This document shows positions 10,301-21,334 of a stretch of 64,000 bases of DNA, piece after piece. Each line of letters opens with the position of its first letter. Position 1 is the first letter of the stretch. The notes below the pieces were generated by a model. It was not told the origin of the DNA. It did not search any database and saw nothing but the letters and a program-made list of their open reading frames with translations. Origin of the DNA: Falciphora oryzae (taxonomy: Eukaryota; Ascomycota; Sordariomycetes; Magnaporthales; Magnaporthaceae); NCBI GenBank assembly GCA_000733355.1, contig JNVV01000060.1:69637-133636 (forward strand). Direction: 5' to 3'. Made by a program: the position numbers and the translations under genes.

Positions 10301-11140
10301 TATTATTAATAGCCTTTGGGAAAAAGTGTGCAAATATTAGATTATTAAAAAACGTATATCGACCGCCTACTATTTTTAAACGGACGGGCAAACGGAAGTC
10401 CTTAACCGCGTTATCGAAAATTACTTCCGCAGTTATTGCGCCGGTTTGGAAAACTTTTAGGTATTATTGCTACCGTTAGTAGCTTACGCTTATAACAATA
10501 GCAGGAATTTTACTATAAAGCATTCGCCGTTTTATTTCTTATACGGATCGGATTGCGAGATGCGGATTGATATCGCGGATAATATCCTTAAAGGGAAGGT
10601 ACCCGCAATAAAAAACCGTATCGAACGATTTTATACATTGTGCAAAAAGCTAAAAAAAGACGTTATTGCAGGTATAGGAACGGTTAGTTAAATATTATAA
10701 TAAAAACCACATCCCTATGCAGTTCGCAGTTAGAGATTTAGTTAAAATGTTTACGAAAAACCTGCGTTTAAAAAATAAAAAGTTAGTACTTAAATAAATC
10801 GGTCCCTTCCGGATTACCGAACGCATAAATTAGCAGGCCTACCGTTTGGCATTTCCCGAACATTACCGCCGTTTTTACGACGTTATTCCCGTGTAATACC
10901 TCGAGCGGTATATTGCTAAAAAAACAAAAAAACGAAGCGCCGTTACTTATGCTAAAGTACGAAAACGATTAAAAGGAATGGGAAGTTAAAAAAGTACGAA
11001 ATAAAGGACGGATTCGAGGCAAAAAGTACTACCTGGTTAAATGGAAGGATTGGCCGGTAAAGTACAACATTTAGGAGCCCGAAAAACACTTTCGCGGCGC
11101 ACCTACGAAAATACGAACCTTTTAAAGGGCCCGGAACAAA
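7310..11140 (+). pseudogene. Gypsy-1 Pol polyprotein (protease, RT, RNase H, integrase, chromodomain), decayed
   Basis: Protease remnant: KIKVKIGLNTFAEINIVF near 7330. RT: VPKKNGTLRLCVNYRGFND at about 8070-8130, FSKIDF-like LSKIDFVNAYYRFRI (8205-8250), FGFTNAP (about 8312) and an intact catalytic YLDD at 8397-8408. The codon after KKGDK, normally Trp in this family, is TAG at about 8259, a typical RIP change. RNase H remnant around 8860-9000 (IETDASDFAI). The chromodomain is read at 10975-11080 as KGRIRGKKYYLVKWKDWPVK, the aromatic-cage style WKDWP being usual in fungal chromoviruses. At least a dozen TAA/TAG interrupt the frame, so the polyprotein is dead. Confidence 0.75.
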
Positions 11141-11373
11141 AGGAACTGAAAGATCCGCGAGCTCCAGGACGTGGAGCCAAGTAGTGAAAAAGGGGACATT
11201 TGAAATCGCCAAATTGGTTATTTTTTTTAAAAGGTTTTACTGGAAACCAGCGCCTATTTTAGGCGAAGGAAAAAAACGGTTAACGCCTTTGCGAATCCAC
11301 GAAAATTTGTCGTTGCATTAGGGAAAAGGAAAAAGTTAAAGGCCGAAAATAGCCTTTTTAAAAAGGGGATAGT

Positions 11374-11901
11374 TGTAATACCCCATACAAAAGCATAGCT
11401 AGCAGCCGTAGGAGACGCTACCGGTAACCATAAGGGAGGCCTCCGGGTGGTAGCCGGAGGGGCGCAAGCCCTAACGGATATGCGGATCAGGAAAGTTTAA
11501 CTTTACGATACGCGCGCCGATTAGCCCCCGCAAATTAGCCCGGCCGGGAACCCTAAAAGGGACGAAACACATCCGGCTCCGACGGACGCCGCGGAGGAGG
11601 CAATGTGCCGATAACAACCGAAAGGCAGGCCCCAACGGACGCTACGGAAAAGGAGGCGCGCCAACGATAGCCGAAGGACGGACGGAGGGCTAAAGCATAA
11701 GGAGGGCCCGAAAAACCTCCTGTAAAGGAGGTTCGGAGGGCAAGCTATCGTTTTTGTTTTTACCTACCCCATAAATTTGTTAAGCCCTGCACGAATACGA
11801 CTGTTAAGCTGCTGAACCTTTAAAACCTCCCTGCGAGAACCCCCCCTTTTCCAGGCCTGACATTACTGTAGTTGGCTATAGTAAGGCGGAGGCCTGTTAC
11901 A
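11374..11901 (+). repeat. Gypsy-1 3' LTR (528 bp)
   Basis: Starts TGTAATACCCC right after a purine tract (AAAAAGGGGATAGT, 11359-11373) and ends GGCCTGTTACA, so the ends are TGTAA/TTACA inverted. The next bases CCAAGTACACG match LINE sequence CCGGGTACACG with G-to-A changes, so the LTR end is precisely at 11901. The 5' LTR is not in the window, so boundaries rest on these structural signs alone. A GC-rich inner segment (11440-11720) repeats AGGAGGC motifs. Confidence 0.6.
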
Positions 11902-12448
11902 CCAAGTACACGTCCGTTAGTCCCCGGGCTATACGGGAATCCCCGGAAACGAAAAGGCTGACGCCGAAGCAAAGTTGGGATCGGCTTTGCCGATACCCCA
12001 GCACTCCAAACTAACAGTGGCTGGAGTAAAGGCTTTAGCCCGGAAAATGGCCCGGGACGCCCGAAACGCCTGGTACGAAAGCAACCTACCGGACCGGTAT
12101 AAGGCTATAATTAGGCCTCCCGCCGGCACCACGGCCCGCACCCGAAGCTTTACAGCTGCACCGGAAGGTGTTACAGCGGCTAATAGCCGCACGCACGGGG
12201 CACGGGGATTTCGACTGGTACCACCGAAAGTTCCAGCACGAAAACGACAACCCGTGCCGTTGCGGAAAAAACAAATCCCCTTCCCACCCTGTATACTGCA
12301 GGTTAGCTAGGGCGGCAAAAAACAGGTGGCTTATAACGGGCCCTTCCCCGGCCTTTGATAGGCCCGGGTATTGGAAACGGCTATTGCAAAAGCCTTTCCT
12401 TTTTGCTTCGTTCGCCGAGGCTACTATTACACTATCGCTGGGCGGTAG
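11902..12448 (+). mobile_element. LINE copy 2, left part (split by gypsy-2)
   Basis: Encodes the last about 180 residues of the LINE RNase H and zinc-knuckle region in the plus direction (GSALPIPQHSKLTVAGVKAL at 11975; HENDNPCRCGKNKSPSHPVY at about 12240), with scattered stops such as TAG for Trp in VHVR-W-SPG near 11918. It breaks off at GGCGGTAG (12448), and the continuation GGTAGTAACAGGG is found at 21335, on the other side of gypsy-2. Its left edge coincides with the end of the gypsy-1 LTR, so more LINE may lie left of gypsy-1. Confidence 0.85.
12444..12448. repeat. Target site duplication GGTAG, left copy (gypsy-2)
   Basis: GGTAG immediately precedes the 5' LTR; the identical pentamer is at 21335-21339 immediately after the 3' LTR. 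In uninterrupted LINE copies the site reads GGCGGTAGTAACAGG once. Confidence 0.95.
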
Positions 12449-12723
12449 TGTAAGGAGGCCCGTCGCGATAGAAAGGGTCGCCAGAGGAGGGTCTCAGCCT
12501 CCCTGGTAGGGCTGCGCCCTGTGGAGGCCTGAGACACCCAGGCACGTGACGGGGCCCAAGGGGCCATGCTACTTAGGCGGCTTGGTTGAGGCAATCCAAC
12601 GATTGCTACAACCAAGCTAAAGTTGTCGTATCTACCCTATAGCAATATAGGACTTCTACCCCCTAATTACCGTCTAGCATTATCGTAATCACCTCGTACA
12701 GGCCTTCGGCTTACCCCGTAACA
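12449..12723 (+). repeat. Gypsy-2 5' LTR (275 bp)
   Basis: TGTAAGGAGG...CCCCGTAACA. It aligns over its whole length with the 3' LTR at 21060-21334; I count about seven differences, nearly all G/A or C/T transitions (for example CGTAATCAC here, CGTGATCAC in the other). This is what RIP acting on a once identical pair would leave. Confidence 0.95.
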
Positions 12724-12785
12724 TTCTTCAGCTTTTACACCCTTTTTGGGAGTACGAGCCGATCACCATAGTCCAAAACGGTCAA

Positions 12786-14540
12786 TTGGACGCGACACCC
12801 GGAAAGCCAGCCCCGACGGGGTCACGCCCTCCGGCGACGACGGCAATAAGGCCTACAACGCGCTCACAAACGGCACGTCGTAAGCCGGCACCCCCGCCCG
12901 CCGAAACCGCGTCCAACCAACTCGAGCAGGACCTACGAGACCTTATACAGGAAGGGGGCAGCGGCGCCTTCCGCGACCTCCTAGATCGCGTCAGCCGCCA
13001 CTCGCAAAAGCGAACCCGACCCGCTAGTCGGGCCTCCGCCCTCACCGACGACCCCGATTCCGAAAAAAACGTCGATCACGTACACGAAAACCGACGTAAC
13101 CTCGTTGGTTGTCGCAAAAAGGAGCCCCCGCGCAAAAAATACAGTCCCCCGAAACCCGAGCATAGGGAAGGACGGTATTAAAGACACCGACAAAAGGAGT
13201 TGACGATGCGAGGAGCCCGATTTCCAAAACGCGACGAACCCCGATCCCGTAACCCTTCCAGCCACGGATCCAAAAACACTTCCCGCAACTTACGATCTTT
13301 TTATTACACGTACCGCACAAGGTCGAACTAATCGCGCGCTCCAATTCGACGCTCCGAATCCCCCGGACCGGACGACCGCCGCTTTATAAAGGAATACCGC
13401 GACGAAAGTACGGCCTAAATAATGAAACTTTTTCGAAAGATCCTATTATCCAAATCCCGAAATCACGCCCTTACACCGCGTTATAACAAACCCCCGAAAT
13501 ATAGCGTTAATACTTTTAAAGCCAACGCTACCCTTTCGGAGGTAAGGAATTGGGTCCAAAGCATTAAAAAAGGGAATGCGTTATACGATAGCGCTCCCGA
13601 TTGGGTGCAAATAACTTGGGCAATGCTTTCGCTACATTACGAAATAACCGCTAACTGAAGGATTTACGCCGAAAAATTGTATGGTTCGGCCGAATCCCAT
13701 TAGTAGCTATAAAAGGATTTCGTCGATTACTTCGAAAAGGGACGAATCGACCCGACCATCCAAATCCACCATAGCTGGATCAGCCACAAGCAGTTACATT
13801 AGGGTTATTAAAAATCCCCGGTGTCGTTCCTTACCAAATGGCAAATATCAGCATAAAAAATTGAACCTAAAGCCTCGTAGACGGACCTTTAGCAGCTATT
13901 TCGCCTATCGAAAAATTTTTCCTTCCATTTGCAAAATTAGTTACAGGATAAGCTGGTAGCCGACGCGCAAACCAATTGGGATACCCCTAAGGACGTTACT
14001 AACGCAGCCGAAAAGAAATGGGCTGTTAAAAAAGGCAAGCCTTCCGGCAAAACGTTCAAGCATCGCCAGTCCTAAAAGCTTTACAAAAACCAGCGCTTTT
14101 CGGGATACCATTCCCGAAAAAGAAACAGACGAAAAGGACGGCCTAACCGGCAAAAGGACCGCCGGCTTAACGGCCGTAATAACTCGCGCCGTTTCGACTC
14201 CAAACGGCAGGACTCCCGCCGTTATAAGAAGAGGTCGGGAAACTATCGGTTCCTTAAATCTAGCACGCTTTAAATAAAAAAGCTATCGAGCTACGACGGC
14301 AAAGCCAAACGAGTGGACCATACGGGACCGAAGCCCGGGATATGTTACAATTGTAAAAAAACGGGTTACTAGGCCGCTAACTGCTTTGCCAAACTTAAGG
14401 AGGTAAAAGCAATCGACGCCTAGTACCCCGAAAACGACGAACTCGATTACGACCGTAGGAGTGACGGCAACGGCGAAGACGAATATGCCCTAGCTCGAAA
14501 CGACCGTTATTATTCCTAAGCAAAGTATAACGATAAGTCG
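12786..14540 (+). pseudogene. Gypsy-2 Gag (decayed) with zinc knuckle
   Basis: An ATG-region frame opens at 12786 (MDATPGKPAPTGSRPPATTA), Pro/Ala/Arg-rich at first, then LEQDLRDLIQEGGSGAFRDL. A second open stretch at 13422-13658 (FKANATLSEVRNWVQSIKKG, WVQITWAMLSLHYE) resembles the Gag capsid region of fungal gypsy elements. The zinc knuckle is at 14338-14390: GICYNCKKTGY-stop-AANCF, where the expected His or Trp position after Tyr is lost to TAG. Several frames and stops separate the pieces, so no functional Gag is made. The leader between LTR and gag is about 60 nt. Confidence 0.65.
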
Positions 14541-14559
14541 GGAAACGAGGACAGCCGCT

Positions 14560-17500
14560 AAACGACCTCTACCTTCGCGGCTTTAACATCCTTAATATAA
14601 AGGGCTATAGCCGTTCCTTTAAAACGGGCATAAACGTCCAAACGACAAAACGACAAATTAAAGTGCTAGTAAACCTAAACATAAGCGCCGTAGCGAATAT
14701 AATAAGCTATAGGTTTATTAGGAAGTTTAAATTTCCCGCGGCTTCTGAGCCGATTTCCGAGCTTATCGGAGTCCAAAGCGCACCTATCAAATGTTATGGG
14801 GCTTATTACATCACTTTAAAAGCCTAAAATCGGAAGGGCCAAAAGCGAACCATTACCGCGCTATTTTACGCTATCCGCAGGAATGCGGACGCATTAGATA
14901 TTTTTATTAGGCATCCCACGATGGCCTAAAAAGGCATCAACCTATTTAACGCCGACTAATCCTAGGAGTTTAAAACGATACGCGTTCTTAACCCAAATAA
15001 TTAGGCGGCCGCCGTTGCTTTAAGCTTACTAGCATACTAAATGCAGCTAACAAGGGCCGTTATCGGGCATATTACGACAACGCATCACTAGCTTAATGCA
15101 TACGAGCCTACGGTCTCCTCATTTGATAATAAAAACGAAGAAAAGCTGGCCGAACCCTTCGACCCGCGCCTTCAAGCCTATGCCGACGTGTTTTTAAGCC
15201 GACGGGCTAAGGTATTTCCATTACTGGAAAAAGCGGAATACGCTATCGAATTGGAAAAAAGGACCAAACCCCCAATGGGCGCCCTATACCTAACTTCGGA
15301 AAAACAAACAGCAGCGTTAAAGGAATACCTTTAAAAAAAACCTGGCTTTAGGAAGGGTTAACCCCTTTGAAGCCGACGCAGGATCGCTTATGTTATTCGT
15401 TCCTAAGAAGGACGGCACGCTACGTTTATGCGTTGATTACCGCGCTTTTAACCGAATTATTCGCAAAAACCGATACCCCCTGCCGCTTATCTCTAACTTA
15501 ATGGATAAGCTGGCGGGAGCGAAATGGTTTTCCAAATTGGATTTAAAAGACGCATACCATCGCATCCGAATTAGGAAGCAAAACCAATGGAAAATAGCCT
15601 TCCGCATTAAGTACGGGCTGTTCGAATACACTAACATACCGTTCGGATTAACCAACGCCCCGTTAACGTTTTAAACTTATATGCATCGAGCGCTAGCAGG
15701 GCTAATAAACTACATTTGCGTGGTTTACCTCGACAACATCATCGTATTTTCCCAAACCGAAAAAGAGCACGAAATGCATATAAAGCAAATTTTAAAACGA
15801 CTCCAGCTGCATAAACTATACGCAAAGCAATCCAAATGCGAATTTTTCCAAAACCACGTCAAATTCCTAAGCTTCCGAATTTCCAAAAAAAAGCATTTTT
15901 ATAAACCCGGATCGCATTAAAGCTATCCAGGAGTAGCAACCACCCGAATCCTATAAGGACATCTAAATGTTTTTAGGCTTCGCTAACTTTTACCGCAAAT
16001 TTATCCCCGGCTACTCGCGCGTAGTCGCACCTATAACCGAGCTGCTTAAAGGCAGCCAAACCGGCAAAAAAAAGGGAATGTTTAACTGGCCGCCGTCGGC
16101 AGCTAGGGCGTTCGAAGGGCTAAAGGAAGCTTTCGGGAGCGCCACCATCTTAAGACATTAGGACCCGATTAAAAAAACACGAATAGAAACAAACGCTTCC
16201 ACGAAAGCCATTTCTAGCATTTTATCGCAACTAACAGATGGTAAATGGCACCTTATAGCCTTTTACTCCCGCAAACTAACCGACGCGGAGCAGAAATAGG
16301 CCACGGGCCAGCAAAAACTGCTAGCGATTATCGAATCGCTGGAGCACTAGCGACAATACCTAAAAAAAGCTTCCAAAATGTTTACAGTACTAACGGACCA
16401 CCAAGCCCTAAAGGGAGTAATCCAAGCACCTGCAAAAAACCTCCGCGGGAGGCTGGCACGCTGGGTATACAAGCTGTCGCAATTTGATTTTAACATCGAA
16501 CACAAAACAGGCAAAACCAACCCCGCTGATAGTCTGTCCAGGAAGCCAGATTACATGGGGGGAGAAATTATATACTAAGACGTCGTTTCGTTTTTAGCGG
16601 CTAAATTAAATTTATTGCCGCACCTGCCAAATAAATTGACTTAACAAATAGCTACACTAACGATCTAAAAGAACTATCCAAATATTATAAAGCAATACGT
16701 ACAAGCTGCAAAAAAGATTCCGACTCGGGTTCGCGACCTAAGGAAAAGGCAACGCGCCCGCTTAAAAAGGAGTAGTTATAACGTCGACCTTTTAAACTAT
16801 CTTACCCGAATCGATGCCCCTATGGAAAGGAAGGACGAAAAACAAATGCCGTTAAAGCTTCGCCTAAAACGGGCACGTTCGGAAGTCGCCGAAAGTAACC
16901 AGTCTTTACGGCCTGGGCTGCAAATAGCTATGCAAATCCCCATCGCAGCCCTTATTCGCAATAAGAGACGAAAGTGGCAGGCAAAGCCTAGCTTAAAGGG
17001 TAACCCAGAAAGGTCCGCGACGGCTTAGCCCCGGGTAGAAGAAAAACTGCTAGCAGAGGAGCTTGGAGCTAGGAGCGTTGTTTATAACCAACTGCTTCTT
17101 CGCTTTGTTATTATCGAACTAATAAAGGACGAAACGGCCAGGGCCGATAAACCAAACCGAGCAACATACCAACTAGTTAAGCGGTTGCAAACGCAGGATC
17201 AAAAGGTTATCGCATTGCGTACTTTAGTAAAGGACAGCGCCGGGATCCAAAGAGATCAGCCCGCTAGGACAAGCGTAGCCGCGCAAAAAGGCGATGCCGC
17301 GCAAAAACGCGATACCGCAAGAAGCGATGCCATACAAAAACATAATGCCGTGCAAAGACACGATGCCGCGGAAAGACGCGATGCCGCTAAAAGCGATGCC
17401 GCCGAGGAAGGCGATGCCGCGCAAAGACGCGATGCCGCTAAGGAAGGCGATGCCGCGCAGAAACGCGATACCGCTGGAAGCGATGCCGCGCGGAAACGCG

Positions 17501-19010
17501 ATGCCGCCGAGGGAGGCGATGCCGCGTAAAGCCGCGATGCCGTTAGGGAAGGCGATACCGCTGGAAGCGATGCCGCTAAGGGAGGCGATGCCGCGCCTAG
17601 ACGTGATACCGCCGGAAGGAGCGATACCGCCCAAAGAGGCGATAAGGCTAGGAAAAGCCGAACTACCCACAAAGGATACCATGTAAACGAAGACGGAGTT
17701 TTGTACTTCCGGGAACGCTTGGTAGTACCTGCCCAAAAAGCGTTAAAAGCCCAGATCATAGCTCAGCACCACGACGACCCCCGGGCCGGACATTTCGGAG
17801 TTCACAAAATAGTAGAACTTATTAAACGCAAATTCCATTAGGAGAACCTGGATAAAGATATCGTAGCCTACGTCAAATCGTATTAGGCATACTAGGGAGC
17901 TAGAGTGCTTAAACACAAACCCTATAGCGAGCTGCAACCGCTCCCATTGCCGGAGCATCCATTCCAAAAGATTAGCCTGGATTTCATTACAAGGCTACCC
18001 GAATGCCTAACTTTTATAAAACAAACGTATAATGCCGTGCTTGTGGTAGTTGACCGCTTTACCAAATACGCCAAATTCATCCCAATGCGTAAAACCATTT
18101 CGGCGTTTGTATTAGCCCAAATGCTGTAGCAGCACGTTAAGTGCTAGTTCGGCACCCCGGAGGGTATCGTTAGCGATAAAAATTCGCTGCTAACAAGCTA
18201 TTTTTAAGCGGAATACCGAAAAGCTTTGCACTTAGCCTAACGGCTATCTACGGCGTTCCATCCTCAAACCGATAGCTAAATAAAGCGCATTTATTAAATA
18301 TTAACGCATTATTTACGGACGTTTATTAACCGAACAAAGTACGGTTAGGTAGCAGTATTGCATAAGGCCGAGTTTGCGTATAACAACGCTAAGTACGAAA
18401 CCATTAGCGTTAATCCTTTTAAAGCATTGTATAGGTTTAACCCTCGCATGTGTAAAATCGTGGTCGACCTTAAGGAAACCAAAGTTTAAGGAGTGCTGGA
18501 ACGGTTACATTATATCCGCAGGATCCGAGCCGATATGCGAACTAACCATGCCCGTGCTATAAAAACCTAACGCCGGTACTACAACTAACGGAAATAACTT
18601 TAAAAATATTAAAAAGGACAAATCGTTAGCTTGTCCATAAGGAACTTCCGGTTTAAGGCAGGGGCCCGCAAAATGGCACCTACTTATATCCGGGTACCTA
18701 TTATGAAAAGGGTTGGCAGCTTAACATACGAAGTATAGCTGCCGGAAAAGTACAACCGCTTATATAACGTTTTTTCCGTAACGTTATTAAAGCTTTAGGA
18801 CGATTCCCGTCCGCAACCTCCTAACTTTGCTTTCCCGGAGTTGGAAAAGGAAACGGAAGAGTGGGAAATGGAAAATATTATCGAAATGCGCGAGCAGGAA
18901 GGATCTCGATCCTTCCTGGTTAAATGGGCAGGATGGCCAGTAAAATACAATACGTAGGAGCTAAAGGAATATTTAAAAAACGTACGCAAGCTGGTTAATG
19001 CCTATTTGAA
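14560..19010 (+). pseudogene. Gypsy-2 Pol polyprotein (protease, RT, RNase H, integrase, chromodomain), decayed
   Basis: Protease remnant lies at about 14620-14960. RT starts about 15170 (YADVFLSRRAKVFPLL), with LFVPKKDGTLRLCVDYRAFN (15393), FSKLDLKDAYHRIRI (15530) and the active site YLDN at 15726-15737: the last Asp of YLDD is changed to Asn (GAC to AAC). RNase H is at about 16180-16580, ending KTGKTNPADSLSR. Integrase: HHDDPRAGHFG (17770) gives the two His, but both zinc Cys are changed to Tyr (17880-17895). Core Asp in SLDFITRLPE (17965) and IVSDKNSLL (18170) remain; the Glu in the DSQTER-like block reads Lys (about 18285). Chromodomain: RSFLVKWAGWPVKYNT at about 18910-18955. Changes of this type (G-to-A, C-to-T) fit RIP. 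Confidence 0.8.
17270..17655 (+). repeat. Minisatellite of 15-18 bp units inside gypsy-2 pol
   Basis: About 22 imperfect tandem units built on GCGATGCCGC followed by GCAAAAA/GCTAAGG-type variants, encoding an Asp-Ala-Ala-rich repeat (GDAAQKR, RDAAKSD and similar) in the pol frame. Unit length alternates between 15 and 18 nt and so stays in frame. It lies between the RNase H end and the integrase HHCC domain. Only one stop (TAA at about 17527) breaks it. Confidence 0.9.
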
Positions 19011-19280
19011 AAAAAAACGCAAAACGTACCGCAAATGGGATAACCCTATCCTAAGCCCGGAAAAAAGGAGATTGCCAAAAAACCTAATAAAATAAGCCCG
19101 AAAAAAAAGGAAAAAGCAGTATTAACCAGGACTTGCGACTCCTTTACCAATTAAAAGCCCGCTTTCCACCTGCATTATTTTTACCCGGTAAAATTAAGCA
19201 ATAAAGCGACATGCTTAAGCCAATCCTTTGCTTTTTTCTCCGTTGTACCATCGCCTACGAAGCCGGCGTTGGAAACTTCC

Positions 19281-20903
19281 CCCCAAAAACCTACAAGGCT
19301 TAGGAAACGGATCCGATACGCGGCCCCGGTTTGCTTAAAGTCGAAAAAATGCAAAGGGCGATTGGCATAATTTACGTAAATTATTACCGAAGCACGGTTC
19401 CAGAAGGCAGGCTAACCCAAATCGGCTAAACGCGCGTTAACCAAACCGAGCTCGCGAAAAAAAAGGGTTCGAATATGCATATGCGGACGTTCGACGAAGT
19501 TCTAATAACCGCCGGCGATGCGCTTTTCGTACCGGATAGATATTAGTAAGTCGCGAAAAGTTGGGAGGAAATAAAACGAATGCGTTAGCTTTTAAAGGAA
19601 TACCAACTGGTCGGGATGCATTGGGGTTAAAACCGCTACGTTCGTAAAAGTCCGTCCCCCGTCGATAGCCGAAAACAGCAAATTATAACAAACGTTGGGG
19701 TGGGTAATAACGGAAAATCCATGCAAATTTTCCTATAAAAGCAGGTTGTAAACGGCCCGAAAGCGCAAAACTCCGATGGCCGGAAAAGGCAGCCCGTTAC
19801 GTACCTACCAAACTGCTTTTAGTAAAGTGCGGTCCACGTTAAACGGGTATACGCGAGGCTTAAAAAATTATATAAGCCAAAAGCATAATAATATCGAACC
19901 GGAAAAGGAACTTACAAAGGACGATAAACCCAGCCGCGCCGAGTACATTAATAGTAGCGACCCGCTTTGAAAAAACCGACGGTATATATTAAATTATGCT
20001 CGTTATATTCGTCGCCCCGGAAAAGGTCGGTAATATAGCAGTTCCTGTAAGGGAATAAACGCCGGTTATCGTAAAAATTAAGCGGACCGGCAATTGGCAC
20101 GATTGTCGCCTAGCGACGGTCCTTTTTGGCAAAAAGCCGAAAAGCGAGCAGCTGTTTATCGTCGGAAAGATCCGTAAAGTCGCGCAACTTTCGAAAAAGG
20201 CTAGCGGGATATGCAGGCAGCTAAGGCGTCGGATAAAGCCAAGTCGGAGCTACCTTAGGAAAAGGAATAGCGGGTTGGAAATAAACGCGCGCGCGCACGT
20301 TCGGAACCGCAAATAAGTTCCGAACCACCGCTTGCTTATTATCGGCGAAATCGAAAAGCTGACGCCGGACGGCGGCGTTGTTTTCGTGATCGTAAAATAT
20401 AACCTAAAAAAGGTTAGCCTACGCCCGAAACGAGCGTGCTAAGGGAGGGGACGAAAACGTACGAATGGGCGTGCGGTTAATAACGAGCGCCAACGATAAA
20501 GGCGCACACGATAGGAATAAGGTCGCAAGCACGAATCGAATGGACGTTTAGCTGCGCAAGCGCTAAAGAGCAGGGAAAAAAGGAGCGCGAACGCAGGACT
20601 GATGCAAACAACGCCAAGGCAAACGCAAACGAGCAAGCAGATTAGAACGTTCGCGTAAGCTAAGCGCGAGCTAAGGCAAGAGAGGCAGGCTGGGTAGAAC
20701 AACAACAAGTTGAAAGGTTGTTGTTATTAAGGAAAGGAAAAGGTGGAAGGTCGCCGGGCCGGAAGGGAATTGGATACCCACCGGGCCAGCCGCACCTGCC
20801 GCCGCCGTGGCCGGGACCTACCGGACCCCCGCACTTGCCGTTGCCCGAGCCCCACCGGAAGTCACTAGGGACTCGCTGCAGCCCCAAAAGTGAGGCTATT
20901 TAG
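19281..20903 (+). pseudogene. Extra ORF region downstream of pol in gypsy-2, unknown function
   Basis: Not a recognised family. One frame (about 19281-20230, possible start at 19349, MQRAIGIIYVNYYRSTVPEG) and a second (19776-20903, MAGKGSPLRTYQTAFSKVRS) are each open over long stretches if TAA/TAG stops, the usual product of RIP on Gln and Trp codons, are ignored. The second frame is rich in Lys, Arg, Glu and Ala (GKKERERRTDANNAKANANE near 20580) and ends in an uninterrupted proline-rich tail (GQPHLPPPWPGPTGPPHLP near 20780) with a stop at 20901-20903. It could be an added ORF of the element or an extended Pol C-terminus. Which of the two overlapping frames is real cannot be decided by eye. 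Confidence 0.4.
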
Positions 20904-21059
20904 AACTTACGCCACGCCAAACTCGATATTTCCGGTTAAGTTGCCACCTCCACCGATAACCCAATCCCAAAACAGCAGATCGAAGCTGTTTAGGAAGGGC
21001 ACCGCTACATCCCTACCAGTAGGCGCTGCCGAAACGTTAGCGCCCTAGAGGGGGGATAG

Positions 21060-21334
21060 TGTAAGGAGGCCCGTCGCGATAAAGAGGGTCGCCAGAGGAG
21101 GGTCTCAGCCTCCCTGGTGGGGCTGCGCCTTGTGGAGGCCTGAGACACCCAGGCACGTGACGGGGCCCAAGGGGCCATGCTACTTAGGCGGCTTGGTTGA
21201 GGCAATCCGACGATTGCTACAACCAAGCTGAAGTTGTCGTATCTACCCTATAGCAATATAGGACTTCTACCCCCTGATTACCGTCTAGCATTATCGTGAT
21301 CACCTCGTACAGGCCTTCGGCTTACCCCGTGACA
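21060..21334 (+). repeat. Gypsy-2 3' LTR (275 bp)
   Basis: TGTAAGGAGG...CCCCGTGACA, partner of the 5' LTR, preceded by the purine tract at 21046-21059 and followed by GGTAG. It retains more G where the 5' LTR has A. Confidence 0.95.

Larger units (their letters stand above)
7299..11901 (+). mobile_element. Gypsy-1: RIP-decayed chromovirus (Ty3/Gypsy), missing its 5' part
   Basis: Plus-strand fragments in order: aspartic protease (about 7310-7700), reverse transcriptase (about 7960-8760), RNase H (about 8790-9230), integrase (about 9760-10900), chromodomain (about 10975-11140), purine-rich tract just before 11374, and a 3' LTR (11374-11901). LTR, leader and gag are absent: the left edge is the Copia LTR at 7298. 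Base composition is strongly AT-rich and stops are frequent. Confidence 0.75.
12449..21334 (+). mobile_element. Gypsy-2: complete chromovirus (8,886 bp) with extra 3' ORF region
   Basis: Both LTRs (275 bp each), a 5-bp target duplication, gag, pol with chromodomain, a purine tract (AGAGGGGGGATAG) just before the 3' LTR, and insertion inside LINE copy 2. Coding parts are decayed by RIP-like C-to-T/G-to-A changes. Between chromodomain (ending about 19010) and 3' LTR are about 2 kb that still look coding once TAA/TAG are discounted, which is unusual for this family. The last 350 bp before the LTR (20710-21059) are GC-rich and free of stops in one frame. Confidence 0.9.

Noticed and set aside
17270..17655. 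Array of short repeats resembling a CRISPR array
   Set aside because: Units are contiguous 15-18 bp coding repeats without spacers, in frame with gypsy-2 pol, in a fungal genome.
20439..20708. Minus-strand ORF with hydrophobic Leu/Cys/Ala runs near the end of gypsy-2
   Set aside because: It is the complement of the Lys/Arg/Glu/Ala-rich plus-strand frame of the element, which fits the element's orientation.
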